This document shows, piece by piece, positions 31,946 to 41,096 of a DNA stretch of 64,000 nt. The stretch covers positions 950,371 to 1,014,370 of the forward strand of contig CAXXKR010000001.1 in NCBI GenBank assembly GCA_963674955.2, read 5' to 3'. Source of the DNA: G963674955 sp963674955. GTDB lineage: Bacteria; Desulfobacterota; Desulfovibrionia; Desulfovibrionales; Desulfovibrionaceae. The position numbers and the translations under genes were made by a program. The first letter of the stretch is position 1; each line of letters starts with the position of its first letter. Below the pieces are notes generated by a model, which ran no database searches, was not told the DNA's origin, and worked only from the letters and a program-made list of their open reading frames with translations.

Positions 31946-34003
31946 CTATTCCTCCAGGGCTTCGGAAATCCTGATGTCGTTGGTCAGGGGGTCGATGCGT
32001 CCGAATCTGAGTTGAAAGCGTTGTCCGGCAAAAATCTTGTCCCCCAATTGTTCGCGCCGCAGCCTGACGTTTATTTGCAGTTCGGGCAGGGCCAGGGTGG
32101 GGTAGGCCCCTTCCGGCTCCACCACCACGCCGCTCATGGGCGTCTTGCGGTTCTGGAGCAGGTAGAGCAGTTTCCAGTACCTGGGCCTGTAGCGCTGAAT
32201 CTGGCTCACGGTCTGAATCCGGGCGCTCAGGAGGGGAACCATGTTTTCCAGTTCCTCCTTGTTCAGCCGCGGCGATCCTTTTTCAAGAAAGGATGTGATC
32301 TGGGACAGGTTTATCAGGTCCGGGTAGCGGCGCAGGGGCGAGCTGATGGGGCTGTATGCGGGAACGCCTATGGCCGCGTGGCGTTTAGGAGTCGCTTCAA
32401 GAATGGCCGGGGCCAGGAGCCTGACCACCCTGTTGATCTCCGGCGGTTCGCTGAAGACGCCGTTGGCCTCGGCGGGCAGGGCGATGTCCTGGGTGCGGTG
32501 CAGCAGAGGAACGTCGTTGTCCCTGGCGAACAGCGCCAGACCGGAGTTGGCGAGGATCATGAACTCGCTGATGAGCTGTTCGGCCTTGGGCTGCGGCGGT
32601 TTCTCGACAATGGAAACCTTGACGTCCTCGCCCTGTCCTGTGAGTTCGGGCGTGGGCTCGGGCCTGTTGATTATGGCCGCGCCGTTTTCAAGCCTTACCG
32701 CAAGCAGCTTTTCCGAAAGTTCGTGGGCCAGGGTCAGTTCCTGGTCCGCACCCTGCTCAATGGCCTGCTCCGCCCCCTCAAAGGTTTCGTTCTTTTCCAC
32801 CATGACCCATGAGGTTCTGGGCGCTACGGAAAGGAGACCGCCTTCCTTGTCCAAATGAAATTCCGTGACCAGGGCGGGCCTGGGCTGCTTCCGGAGCAGG
32901 CTGAACATGTCCGTGCCCAGTGTCTCGGGCAGCATGTGGCTGGTGCCTTCGGGCAGATAGAGGCTTGTGGCGCGGTTCAGGACGGCCTTGTCCAGGGGGC
33001 TGTCGAAATTCCAGCACAGGTCGGGCCGGGCCAGGGCGATGGTCAGGAGGTAGCCGCCGTTGTCTGCGGACCGGATGTGAAAGGCGTCGTCTATGTCCCG
33101 GGTTGAGGGGCCGTCGATGCTGACGAAGGCCGTTTCCTCGGGTTCGCTTGCGAGGTTTTCAAATTCAGTCGATATGCCTTTCAATTCGTCGGAATATTCA
33201 AGGGACCATTCGTCGGTCCAGGCGTATCCCGCCTCGTCCAGCAGGTGGTTGTGATGCGCTTCGGCGACCCCCCAGGTCTGGGCCAGGAGCAGGGCCAGAT
33301 GCGGATGGTCGGGCAGGCCTTTCTGGACCACGGCCCATATTTTGTCATTTTTCTCGTTGCCGCTCTTGGCGATGACGGAAAAGAGGAGATCGACCAGTCC
33401 CTGCCTGACCTCGTCCTCAAGGGGCGGTTCAACGGGCGGCCTGCCGTTCTTGCGGGCCTCCCACAATTCCTTGAAAAGGGTCTGTCCGGCCTGGACTACC
33501 AGTTCCCGCTCCTTCTCCTCCTCGGCCTGGCTGATGCGCGCTTCTACCTTGTCCTGCGGATAGATTTCGAAATCCGGAGCCCGGAACTTGAAATGGGTCT
33601 TGGCCGTGAGCATGGCCCGGCCAAGGGCGGCGGTCTGGTCGGGCGATGGATTTTCCCAGAGCAGGCCCGCGAACCATTCGATGGGGGCCGCCTCCATTTC
33701 GCCCTGGGCCAACTCCCATATCTCCATCAAATCCAGGCCGGCCTGGATTTCTCCCCGGTTGGACTGATGCTCGGCAAGGGTGTCCAGGATGACCTGGCGG
33801 CTGGAATCGGCGGGATGCTCCGGGCCGATCCAGGGCATGAGCCTGGACTCGCTCATCTTCACTTCCCGTTTGGTCAGGGTCAGCAGCCGGAGCTTGCCTT
33901 TCTGCTCCTCAAGGGTCCAGGCCAGTTGCGGCTGTCCGCCCTGCATGAATTCGACGATGCAGCCCGGCCTGATGAATCCGCTTGTCTTGGCAGTTTTTGA
34001 CAT
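31946..34003 (-). CDS. RNB-domain 3'-5' exoribonuclease (RNase II/R family)
   Basis: A 685-aa ribonuclease that degrades RNA from the 3' end. The RNB core shows AFVSIDGPSTRDIDDAFHI with the metal-binding Asp cluster, LPETLGTDMFSLLRKQPRPALV and AYSPISSPLRRYPDLINLSQI, and an S1-like C-terminus. The N-terminal part (about 1-270) is divergent and mostly charged helical, unlike the cold-shock domains of E. coli RNase II or R, so it is not given a symbol. The start is the ATG at 34003 (MSKTAKTSGF) after AGAGAGG; an upstream frame overlaps the neighbour. It lies 11 bp from the formyltransferase gene and is likely co-transcribed. Confidence 0.85.
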   Translation of the reverse strand: MSKTAKTSGFIRPGCIVEFMQGGQPQLAWTLEEQKGKLRLLTLTKREVKMSESRLMPWIGPEHPADSSRQVILDTLAEHQSNRGEIQAGLDLMEIWELAQGEMEAAPIEWFAGLLWENPSPDQTAALGRAMLTAKTHFKFRAPDFEIYPQDKVEARISQAEEEKERELVVQAGQTLFKELWEARKNGRPPVEPPLEDEVRQGLVDLLFSVIAKSGNEKNDKIWAVVQKGLPDHPHLALLLAQTWGVAEAHHNHLLDEAGYAWTDEWSLEYSDELKGISTEFENLASEPEETAFVSIDGPSTRDIDDAFHIRSADNGGYLLTIALARPDLCWNFDSPLDKAVLNRATSLYLPEGTSHMLPETLGTDMFSLLRKQPRPALVTEFHLDKEGGLLSVAPRTSWVMVEKNETFEGAEQAIEQGADQELTLAHELSEKLLAVRLENGAAIINRPEPTPELTGQGEDVKVSIVEKPPQPKAEQLISEFMILANSGLALFARDNDVPLLHRTQDIALPAEANGVFSEPPEINRVVRLLAPAILEATPKRHAAIGVPAYSPISSPLRRYPDLINLSQITSFLEKGSPRLNKEELENMVPLLSARIQTVSQIQRYRPRYWKLLYLLQNRKTPMSGVVVEPEGAYPTLALPELQINVRLRREQLGDKIFAGQRFQLRFGRIDPLTNDIRISEALEE

Positions 34004-34014
34004 ATCCTCTCTGT

Positions 34015-35289
34015 CTAGTGCTTGAAGGACCTTTGTCCGGTGAAGACCATGGCCACCTGGGGCTTGGCCTGGTTCACGGCCTGGATGACTTCCTTGTCCC
34101 TTATGGAGCCTCCCGGCTGGGCAATGGCCGTCACCCCCTGGTCGATGCACAGGTCCACGCCGTCGCGAAAGGGGAAAAAGCCGTCGGAAACAACGACGGA
34201 GCCGGGCAATCCGCCCCTGGCTTCCTTTGTCCTGGCCTCGATGTCGGCCAGCTTGTCGGCCATTTCCTTGTCTGCCCCGGCCTTGAGGCGCAGTTCAAAG
34301 AGCGACATGTTCAGTTCGCGGAAGGCGAGGATGTCAGCGTATTTGGTGTAGGCCTTGCTCACGGCCAAGTCCACGCAGCCCACGCGGTCCTGCTCGCCCG
34401 TTCCGATGGCCGTGGTCACTCCGTCCCTGACGAAAAGCACGGAATTGGAGGTCACTCCGGCTTCCACGGCCCAGGCGAAGAGCAGGTCGTCGGCTTCCCG
34501 GTCCGTTGGCTTGCGAGCGGTGAAGTGCTCTCCGTCCTTTTCCGTTGTTGCGGGCAGGAAGTCCTGGACATCAAGGATGCGGTTTCTGAAGGAAAATTGC
34601 AGCACCAGGCCGCCGTCCATGAGGGACTTCACGTCCAGAAACGGGGTTCCGGTCATCTTTTCCAGATGAGCGATGCCCGGAATTTCAAGGATGCGCAGGT
34701 TCTTGCGCTTGGCCAGTTCCTCAAAGGCGTCCTTGTCGTAGCCCGGGGCGGCCACCACTTCGAAATATGCGGAATTCACGGTCTTGGCGAATTCCAGGTC
34801 AACCTTTCCGTTGGTCACGATGGCCCCGCCAAAGGCCGCGATGCGGTCGGAATAAAAGGCAAGTTCCAGGGCCTTGGCCGCGCCATCGTCCGTCCAGGCC
34901 GCGCCGCAGGGGTTGTTGTGCTTGAGGATGACCACGGCGGGCTTGGCCGACAGGTATTGCAGGATGTTCAGTCCGTTGTCCACGTCCGTCAGGTTGATCT
35001 TGCCCGGATGCTTTCCGGCCTGGAGCATGTGCTCCTCGCTCAGGGCCGAGACCAGTCCCTGTCCGGGGCCGCGAAAATCCACGCCGCCCACGGTGATTCC
35101 GCCGCCAACCGGTTCGTAAAGGGCCGCGGGCTGGTCAGGGTTCTCGCCGTAGCGCAGGCCTTTTGTCTGTCCGTCCAGCTCCCAGGTCCTTTTCCTGAAA
35201 ACCAGTTCCTGGTCGCCGAGCCTGATGCTCAAGTCCCTGGGAAATGGGTCTTCCTGGAGAGTCGTATACATTTTCTTCAAATCACTCAT
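34015..35289 (-). CDS. AICAR formyltransferase (C-terminal half of PurH as a separate gene)
   Basis: A 424-aa transformylase transferring a formyl group to AICAR, the penultimate step of IMP synthesis. It carries LRYGENPDQPAALY, NLTDVDNGLNILQYLSAKPAVVILKHNNPCGAA, FYSDRIAAFGGAIVTNGKVDLE and ITAIAQPGGSIRDKEVI-like sequence, the transformylase signatures. There is no N-terminal cyclohydrolase domain; that half lies at 28081-28680. The ATG at 35289 follows GGGGAAAA. Together the two genes replace the usual bifunctional PurH. Confidence 0.92.
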   Translation of the reverse strand: MSDLKKMYTTLQEDPFPRDLSIRLGDQELVFRKRTWELDGQTKGLRYGENPDQPAALYEPVGGGITVGGVDFRGPGQGLVSALSEEHMLQAGKHPGKINLTDVDNGLNILQYLSAKPAVVILKHNNPCGAAWTDDGAAKALELAFYSDRIAAFGGAIVTNGKVDLEFAKTVNSAYFEVVAAPGYDKDAFEELAKRKNLRILEIPGIAHLEKMTGTPFLDVKSLMDGGLVLQFSFRNRILDVQDFLPATTEKDGEHFTARKPTDREADDLLFAWAVEAGVTSNSVLFVRDGVTTAIGTGEQDRVGCVDLAVSKAYTKYADILAFRELNMSLFELRLKAGADKEMADKLADIEARTKEARGGLPGSVVVSDGFFPFRDGVDLCIDQGVTAIAQPGGSIRDKEVIQAVNQAKPQVAMVFTGQRSFKH

Positions 35290-35390
35290 TATTTTTTCCC
35301 CTGTTAACCGTTGGAGGAGGCGTCATATCACAGGCCCTTTCAGTGGGCAATAAAGCCGTGGGGCCGCTTCCGGATACCAACATATATCAT

Positions 35391-35419
35391 TTGGCTGGAC
35401 AAGGCGTTTTTGATATGAC
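35391..35419 (+). promoter_or_regulatory. Candidate promoter upstream of the unknown gene and purA
   Basis: TTGGCT and TATGAC are separated by exactly 17 bp in the 175-bp divergent gap, about 45 bp before the next ATG. Confidence 0.35.
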
Positions 35420-35464
35420 ACCACTTGCGTCCGTGCGCGAATCGGAAAATTCTGGAAAGGGAAC

Positions 35465-35836
35465 ATGGCAGACAATTACCTGGAAAAGGCGTTACGAAAG
35501 CTCGCGAGCCAGATCAACGCCTATGATGAGGCCTCTCTCATGGACATGTGGGAGAAGTATGCGGAAAGGGTTCGGCATTTCGAACCCACAAAGCAGTGGG
35601 AAGAGGATGTTCTCATTTTCGGGATTATCCAGGGCATGCGTCTGAAGAACCAGCTGTTCAACTACAATTGGGCGCTTTCCAGAAAGCCGAGAGAGGCCGG
35701 TGAAATCGATTTGGCGGCCCTGAACGCGCCTGAAAGAAAAAATAAAACGGAAAACGAGCCTGAGAAGTCCCCGGAGACTGAGGAAAAACTCAGGCGCGGA
35801 AAGATTTTGAAGCTTGATCTTACGGACAAGAATTGA
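35465..35836 (+). CDS. Conserved hypothetical protein upstream of purA
   Basis: A 123-aa soluble protein with an ordered, aromatic N-terminal part (LEKALRKLASQINAYDEASLMDMWEKYAERVRHFEPTKQWEEDVLIFGIIQGM) and a charged low-complexity C-terminus (NKTENEPEKSPETEEKLRRGKILKLDL). No known motif. GGGAAC precedes the ATG. It ends 27 bp before purA and is probably in the same transcript. Function is unknown. Confidence 0.7.
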   Translation: MADNYLEKALRKLASQINAYDEASLMDMWEKYAERVRHFEPTKQWEEDVLIFGIIQGMRLKNQLFNYNWALSRKPREAGEIDLAALNAPERKNKTENEPEKSPETEEKLRRGKILKLDLTDKN

Positions 35837-35863
35837 TTTTCATTGTTTTTCAAGGAGAGTTTA

Positions 35864-37147
35864 ATGTCTAGCGTAGCGGTTTTCGGTTCCCAGTGGGGGG
35901 ACGAGGGTAAGGGCAAGATAGTGGACATGCTGGCCGAAAAGGCCGACGCCATCGTCCGTTTCCAGGGCGGCAACAATGCGGGCCATACCCTGGTGGTCGA
36001 GGGCGAGCAGTGCATACTGCACCTCATCCCTTCCGGAGTTCTCCATTCGGGCAAGATATGCCTGATCGGAAACGGCGTGGTTCTCGACCCCGAAGTCTTT
36101 TGCAAGGAGCTGGACACCTTGGCCGCAAAGGGCATCGACGTTTCACCCAGCCGGATGATGGTCAGCAAGAAAACGCACCTGATTTTGCCCTACCACAGAC
36201 AGATGGACAACTGCCGGGAATCCGTGCGCTCGGACAGGAACAAGATCGGCACCACGGGCCGGGGCATCGGTCCCTGCTACGAGGACAAGATGAGCCGAGT
36301 GGGCATCCGCGCCGCCGACCTGGCCGACAAGGAACTGCTTTTGGCCAAGATCAAGAGGGCCCTGGAAGAGAAGAATGTTTTGTTCAAGAACCTTTACGGC
36401 CTGGAGCCCATGGACCCGCAGGAAATTTTCGACGGCCTGCAGGAAACAGCCGAGCGCGTCATCCCCTATGTGGGCGATGTTTCCACGGTCATCCAGGAGA
36501 CCACCCGCGGCGGCGGAATGGTCTTGTTCGAGGGAGCGCAGGGCACGCATCTCGACATCGACCACGGCACCTATCCATTTGTCACATCCTCCAACACGGT
36601 GATTTCATCCGCAGCTTCGGGCAGCGGCAGCGCACCCAGCGAGATCAGCAGGGTCATCGCTGTGGTCAAGGCCTACACCACCCGCGTGGGCGGCGGACCT
36701 TTCGCCACCGAGCTTTTCGACGCGGACGGGGACTACATGCAAAGCAAGGGCGGCGAATTCGGAGCCACCACCGGGCGCAAAAGGCGTTGCGGCTGGCTGG
36801 ATCTCGTGGCCCTCAGGGAATCGGTGCGTCTCAACGGACCCACTGAACTGGCCGTGACCAAGCTGGACGTGCTTTCCGGCCTCAAGGAACTTAAAATCTG
36901 CACCTCCTACAACTACCGGGGCAAGTCCATTCTGCATCCGCCGCAGGAACAGAACGGAATGGCCCATGTGGAGCCGGTGTACGAGACCATGCCCGGCTGG
37001 AGCGAGGAGATCACCGGCGTCAGGAGCTGGGACGAACTTCCCTCGCAGGCCAAGGCCTATCTCGCCCGCATGGAGGAAGTCCTGGGCGTGAAGATCGGCA
37101 TAGTTTCCGTGGGGCCGGACAGGGCCCAGACCTTCAGCCCGTCCTAA
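35864..37147 (+). CDS. purA: Adenylosuccinate synthetase
   Basis: A 427-aa enzyme joining IMP and aspartate with GTP, the first step to AMP. MSSVAVFGSQWGDEGKGKIVDMLAE (GTP loop), QGGNNAGHTLVV, GTTGRGIGPCYEDK, EGAQGTHLDIDHGTYPFVTSSNT and TTGRKRRCGWLD are the full set of family motifs. The ATG at 35864 is 5 bp after AAGGAGAG; an in-frame upstream ATG lacks a site. It lies with both PurH halves in the same 10-kb stretch. Its stop is 9 bp from holB. Confidence 0.97.
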   Translation: MSSVAVFGSQWGDEGKGKIVDMLAEKADAIVRFQGGNNAGHTLVVEGEQCILHLIPSGVLHSGKICLIGNGVVLDPEVFCKELDTLAAKGIDVSPSRMMVSKKTHLILPYHRQMDNCRESVRSDRNKIGTTGRGIGPCYEDKMSRVGIRAADLADKELLLAKIKRALEEKNVLFKNLYGLEPMDPQEIFDGLQETAERVIPYVGDVSTVIQETTRGGGMVLFEGAQGTHLDIDHGTYPFVTSSNTVISSAASGSGSAPSEISRVIAVVKAYTTRVGGGPFATELFDADGDYMQSKGGEFGATTGRKRRCGWLDLVALRESVRLNGPTELAVTKLDVLSGLKELKICTSYNYRGKSILHPPQEQNGMAHVEPVYETMPGWSEEITGVRSWDELPSQAKAYLARMEEVLGVKIGIVSVGPDRAQTFSPS

Positions 37148-37156
37148 GGGGTTTTC

Positions 37157-37993
37157 ATGCCCGGAACGGACGGAACAGAGGCGACACTCAAGCGGCAGGG
37201 GCATGTGCTGGAGCGCATGTCCAGGCTTTCCGCGTCCCCGCCCCAGTCCCTGGTCCTGGAAGGAGGGCTGGCGCCTGAACGCGAATCCCTGGCCCTTTAC
37301 TGGGCCATGCTTCTGAACTGCACCGGACCGGCCGCGCCCTGCAAGTCCTGCAGGGAATGCAGGCAGATCATGGACAGGGCTTTTTCCGATCTTCTGCTCT
37401 TCGGCGAGGAGGGCAGCGTGAAGGTCGAGGACGTGCGCGAGGCCAGGCCGGTCTGGGGCCAGCCGCCCAACGGCGACGGCTTTCGCGTCTCGATTTTCCT
37501 GAACGCCGAAAACCTGAACGTCAATTCCGCCAATTCACTTTTGAAGTCCCTTGAGGAACCGCGTCCGGGCAATGTCTTCGTTCTCCTGGCCCCCCAGCGG
37601 GAACGGCTCCTGGAAACCTTGGTTTCGAGAAGTTTCGTCCTTACTCTGGCCTGGCCCCGGCCCGACATCAGCGACCCGGAGGCCGAGGAATGGCTCTCGG
37701 CCATGCTTGGCTTCTGGCAGAGCGGCCAGGGCTGGTTCGAGCGCACCAGCGTCAAGGGCGGAGTGGACAAGGACAAGGCCATGCGCGTGATCATAGGCTG
37801 TCAGCGGGAATTGAGAAAAGCCATGATCAACGACAACATCGCCGGTCTTTCCCTCGAGTTGTCCCGGAGACTGGGACCGCTGGGACTCAGGCGTTTCGAC
37901 TTGGCCCTTTCCCAGGCCCAGGAGGCATTGAATCTGCCCACTCCGGTCAATCCGGCCCTTGTCCTGGATTGGATGGCCACCCGGTTGAGATAA
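37157..37993 (+). CDS. holB: DNA polymerase III delta' subunit-like protein
   Basis: A 278-aa clamp-loader subunit. It has the zinc-binding group CKSCRECRQIM preceded by C in LLNCTGPAAPC, then VKVEDVREARPVWGQ, RVSIFLNAENLNVNSANSLLKSLEEPRPGNVFVLL (the sensor and SRC-like region) and a C-terminal helical collar. It has no intact Walker P-loop, as expected for delta'. The context, 9 bp after purA with a strong terminator after it, fits a housekeeping unit. Confidence 0.82.
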   Translation: MPGTDGTEATLKRQGHVLERMSRLSASPPQSLVLEGGLAPERESLALYWAMLLNCTGPAAPCKSCRECRQIMDRAFSDLLLFGEEGSVKVEDVREARPVWGQPPNGDGFRVSIFLNAENLNVNSANSLLKSLEEPRPGNVFVLLAPQRERLLETLVSRSFVLTLAWPRPDISDPEAEEWLSAMLGFWQSGQGWFERTSVKGGVDKDKAMRVIIGCQRELRKAMINDNIAGLSLELSRRLGPLGLRRFDLALSQAQEALNLPTPVNPALVLDWMATRLR

Positions 37994-38025
37994 AAAACCC
38001 GGTTCCTGTGCGGAACCGGGTTTTT
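37993..38025. terminator. Strong bidirectional terminator after holB
   Basis: A 14-bp perfect stem AAAAACCCGGTTCC / GGAACCGGGTTTTT with a TGTGC loop. Its A/T flanks give T-runs on both strands. It serves holB and the leftward hypothetical gene. Confidence 0.95.
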
Positions 38026-38047
38026 CTGCCCCTATGCCTGCCTTGAA

Positions 38048-38386
38048 TCAAATGGTCCCTGAAAAATCACTTTCTCTTGAACCTGTGTCCCCTGCGGCGT
38101 TGCCGTAAGCCTGCACCGCATGACGCGGGGTCGCAGTGGCTTCTTCCTTTTCCGAAGAGTCCTGGGCCATTGCCGCCACCTGCACTCCTGCGTCGGGAAC
38201 GATAGGCGCGACGCTTGCACCCAGCTTGGAGACCTCCCGGGTCATTTCCTGCTGGTATTCTCCGTCGCTGTCCTTGATCTTGTTCTGGAAATTGAACCGG
38301 TCCTGCTGGACTTCATCCGCGGGGCGTACCGCTTCGGGAGCTTGCAGCAAAGTCTGGCCGGGGCCTGCCGGTAGACTGACGTTCAT
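38048..38386 (-). CDS. Small hypothetical protein
   Basis: A 112-aa hydrophilic protein, probably unstructured in its C-terminal half (Ala, Glu, Ser and Asp-rich: AAMAQDSSEKEEATATPRH). N-terminus MNVSLPAGPGQTLLQAPEAVRPADEVQ. No signal peptide or recognised domain. GGAGGA precedes the ATG at 38386. Its leftward transcript would end at the strong terminator at 37993-38025. Function is unknown. Confidence 0.55.
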   Translation of the reverse strand: MNVSLPAGPGQTLLQAPEAVRPADEVQQDRFNFQNKIKDSDGEYQQEMTREVSKLGASVAPIVPDAGVQVAAMAQDSSEKEEATATPRHAVQAYGNAAGDTGSRESDFSGTI

Positions 38387-38486
38387 GTCTCCTCCATTTT
38401 GGTCTGGATACAATTTTGCCTTCTCGCTTCTTATCGGCGGTCTAAAAGATAACTTTAGGATGGGTTGGTGTTTTCTTGGATAAAAA

Positions 38487-39407
38487 TCAAAGAAAGAGAG
38501 CCCAGGCCCCGGCGACCATTATCCCCGCGCCCACCAGCCGCGTCCTGATGTCCTCGCCGAAGGTCTTCCGGGCCAACAGGATGGTCACCAGCACGCTGAG
38601 CATGGAAATAGGTTCGGCCACGCTCACGTCGAACCAGCGCATGGCGTAGAGCAGGAAGAGGTATGAGTAGCCGTTGATGGCCCCGCAGGTCAGGGCCAGC
38701 CAGGGCGAGGTCTTGAGGACCCTGCCGATTTCGGCTGTCTTGCCAGTGAACAGGGTCATGATGAAGATGTACAGCGAGATGACCACGTAGAGGACGAAGA
38801 CGTAGGCCAGGGGCGAGACATCGGCCTCTCCGGCCGGGGTGAAGGATATGGCGTACTTGTCCACGATCCTTCCGCAGGCCAGGAGCAGGGAGGTGATGAT
38901 CATGTAGCGGCAGGGCGCGTCGGAGATGAGAGCCTTCATGGATTGGAGGATGTTTTTTTGCCGGTTCAGATATGTGGAACCGTAAACCAGCAGCAGCAGG
39001 CCGCCCGCCTTGAGAATGGTCAGGGGTTCGCCGAGAAAGAAAAAGGCCAGGATGGCCAGGAAAAAGACGTTGAAATGATAGAGCGGCGAAACCAGGGAAG
39101 CCTCGCCCGTGGACAGTGATTTCACGTACAGGGCAAAGCCGAGGGCGTAAAACAGTCCGCTGGCCATGGGCTTGAACACGAAGCTCCATGACTCTGGAAC
39201 GTCGGTCAGGACAAAGGGCAGCAACAGGACCGCGCCCAGGGCGAAAAAGTGAAAGGCGGCCGCCAGATAGTGGGAGTCGTGGCCAAGTTTCTTGACGACT
39301 ATCCGTTCCACTCCCAGTAGGAGGATTCGACCGGCCAGGGCAAGGTAAGCGTAAAGCATGAACACCCATGCCCCAAAACCTAACGGGAGGCAAGTGTGTT
39401 CGCTCAC
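38487..39407 (-). CDS. EamA/DMT-superfamily membrane transporter
   Basis: A protein of up to 306 aa with about ten hydrophobic segments and the two-fold repeat of the drug/metabolite transporter superfamily (FFLGEPLTILKAGGLLLLVYGSTYL ends repeat one; VAEPISMLSVLVTILLARKTFGEDI is typical of repeat two). It could export an amino acid or small metabolite; the substrate cannot be told. The GTG at 39407 has no ribosome site, and GTG or ATG around 39360 may be the true start. It is monocistronic by spacing. Confidence 0.78.
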   Translation of the reverse strand: MSEHTCLPLGFGAWVFMLYAYLALAGRILLLGVERIVVKKLGHDSHYLAAAFHFFALGAVLLLPFVLTDVPESWSFVFKPMASGLFYALGFALYVKSLSTGEASLVSPLYHFNVFFLAILAFFFLGEPLTILKAGGLLLLVYGSTYLNRQKNILQSMKALISDAPCRYMIITSLLLACGRIVDKYAISFTPAGEADVSPLAYVFVLYVVISLYIFIMTLFTGKTAEIGRVLKTSPWLALTCGAINGYSYLFLLYAMRWFDVSVAEPISMLSVLVTILLARKTFGEDIRTRLVGAGIMVAGAWALFL

Positions 39408-39464
39408 TTGTTTTAAGGGTTTCGCGATGATAGCCTTTGCCCAGACCTAAACCGGGAGTGGAAC

Positions 39465-39932
39465 ATGAATTTTTCAGGCCTATTCGGGATATTGCTGGTG
39501 GCCGGGGTTTTTTTGGCGGACGTTTTGTTGGGCGGGGAATTCTTTCTTTTCGACATCGTGTACACGCCCGCCCTGATGGTTTGCATGTTCGGAACGATCG
39601 GCCTCTGCTACATCGCATACGGAGCTTTGGGAACCCTGAAGGCGCTGGCTGCATTGCGCTACCTGCTGGTCGATTCGTCAGCCGCCGGGGATCTTTCAAG
39701 GGAATGCAAGGTCATCAGGGGCGGCGTCTGGAATCTTTACGTTTGCGGCGCTGCAGGCACGGTCATCGCCCTGCTCAAGATGCTCTCGCTTTCCTCCCTC
39801 GAGCAGGAGTCCGTCTGGGCCTTGTCGCCCATCATGACTGCGGTTTTGCCGCTGTTTTATTCCTTTGTGGGGGCCGAGTTCCTGCTTCGTCCGGTCGCCC
39901 GGCGGCTGGAGATCAGAAACAACGGTTCGTAG
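39465..39932 (+). CDS. Small membrane protein of unknown function
   Basis: A 155-aa protein with about four hydrophobic segments (residues 3-24, 32-58, 92-113 and 123-142). The hydrophobic layout loosely recalls the N-terminal half of MotA/TolQ-type proton-channel subunits, but no family motif is firm. GGAGTGG precedes the ATG. Its last 20 bp overlap the end of the convergent gene at 39913-40398. Function is unknown. Confidence 0.6.
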   Translation: MNFSGLFGILLVAGVFLADVLLGGEFFLFDIVYTPALMVCMFGTIGLCYIAYGALGTLKALAALRYLLVDSSAAGDLSRECKVIRGGVWNLYVCGAAGTVIALLKMLSLSSLEQESVWALSPIMTAVLPLFYSFVGAEFLLRPVARRLEIRNNGS

Positions 39933-40398
39933 AGGCCTCAGGTTTTTTTCGACGCCAAAGCCAGAGGGCGGCCAGGGTCAGCACGAGTTCGCCGGCCAGT
40001 GTGACGGGCATGGTTCGGTCGATGTAGAGATTTTGAATGCTTTCAAGGATGGACATTGCCGGAAGCTTCGGCATGGGGCCGAGAAGGGGCCAGAAAATAA
40101 TCCCCGGATATTGGTTCATTCCGTCGCAGGCCAGATGGACGAGCCAGAGCGCCGAAATCGCCAGCACGGTTTTGTTTTGCAGTCGGGTCAGCCGGGCCAG
40201 GAGCAGTCCCGCCGCAGTCAACAGGACAAGGGCCAGTAGGGTGTGGCCCCAGGCCCGGCCCTGGGAGTTCATGATCAGGGCAGTTGGCTTGTCCAGAAAA
40301 TCCGGTCCGTAGCTTGCCGCCACGAGCAGGGGCAGGCTCTGCAGGGGGAAAAGCGTTTTCCTGGCCAAGGCGGCCGCCGAAAGGTGCCCGAGAATCAT
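39913..40398 (-). CDS. YdjM-type membrane-bound metal-dependent hydrolase
   Basis: A 161-aa integral membrane protein of the YdjM/LexA-regulated putative hydrolase family. Motifs: ILGHLSAAALA at the N-terminus, YGPDFLDKP, GRAWGHTLLAL and WLVHLACDGMNQ, whose His and Asp could bind a metal near the membrane surface. Family members are uncharacterised for substrate. It overlaps the end of the rightward membrane gene by 20 bp and has no clear ribosome site before the ATG. Confidence 0.72.
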   Translation of the reverse strand: MILGHLSAAALARKTLFPLQSLPLLVAASYGPDFLDKPTALIMNSQGRAWGHTLLALVLLTAAGLLLARLTRLQNKTVLAISALWLVHLACDGMNQYPGIIFWPLLGPMPKLPAMSILESIQNLYIDRTMPVTLAGELVLTLAALWLWRRKKPEASTNRCF

Positions 40399-40436
40399 TG
40401 GGGATTAATAGGGCAGAAAGCCGACCAAGGCAACGG

Positions 40437-41096
40437 TCAGATGTCCTCAACTTTGTTTCGGCCATTCTGCTTGGCCGCGTACAAGGCCATTTCCGCGCCC
40501 TTGAACAGGGCTTCCTTGTCCAGGCTCTCCCTGGTCAACGCCTCGATGGAGGCCGTGACCACCCCCACGCTTATGGTGACGCGCAGAGGGAATTTTTCCA
40601 CGCTTTCCACGTCCACTTCCATCTCCTCCACTGCGGACCTGAGCCGTTCCGCCACCAGCAGGGCGCTTTTCTTGCCTGTCTCCGGCAGGATGGCCGCGAA
40701 CCTGTCGCCGCTGATGCGCCCCTGAATGTCTATTTTTCTCAGCAGGCTTTGGGCTATCCGGGCGGTCATGGACAAAATCCGGTCCCCGGCCTCCTGTCCG
40801 AAACTGTCGTTTATGAACTTCATGTGGTCCAGGTCGTAGAGCAGCAGGGAGATGGGCCGGTCGTAACGTCTGGTGCGTTCCAGTTCCTTCTCCAAAAGGG
40901 TCATGAAATGGTGACGGACGAAAAGTCCGGTCAAATCATCGGTCAGGGACAGCATGCGAATTTTCTCTTCGCACTCGTTCAGGCAGGACTCCATCTCGAG
41001 ACGGGAGTTCTCAAGCGCCTCCAATTGCCTGGCCTTGCCGCGCAGTTCTTCCAGTTCCGCGAGAAGCTTGTCCCTGTTATCAAGGTTTTGGTCCAT
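40437..41096 (-). CDS. GGDEF-domain protein with degenerate SGDRF site
   Basis: A 219-aa protein: an N-terminal coiled coil (LLAELEELRGKARQLEALENSRLEMESCL) followed by a GGDEF domain with LTDDLTGLFVRHHFMTLLEKELER and YDLDHMKFINDSFGQEAGDRIL. The signature is SGDRF (in QGRISGDRFAAILPET) rather than GG(D/E)EF. That change removes residues needed for GTP cyclisation, so the protein is probably catalytically dead or a GTP/c-di-GMP effector; family rule, not shown here. No receiver or PAS domain. The coiled coil suggests dimer or partner binding. Confidence 0.8.
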   Translation of the reverse strand: MDQNLDNRDKLLAELEELRGKARQLEALENSRLEMESCLNECEEKIRMLSLTDDLTGLFVRHHFMTLLEKELERTRRYDRPISLLLYDLDHMKFINDSFGQEAGDRILSMTARIAQSLLRKIDIQGRISGDRFAAILPETGKKSALLVAERLRSAVEEMEVDVESVEKFPLRVTISVGVVTASIEALTRESLDKEALFKGAEMALYAAKQNGRNKVEDI

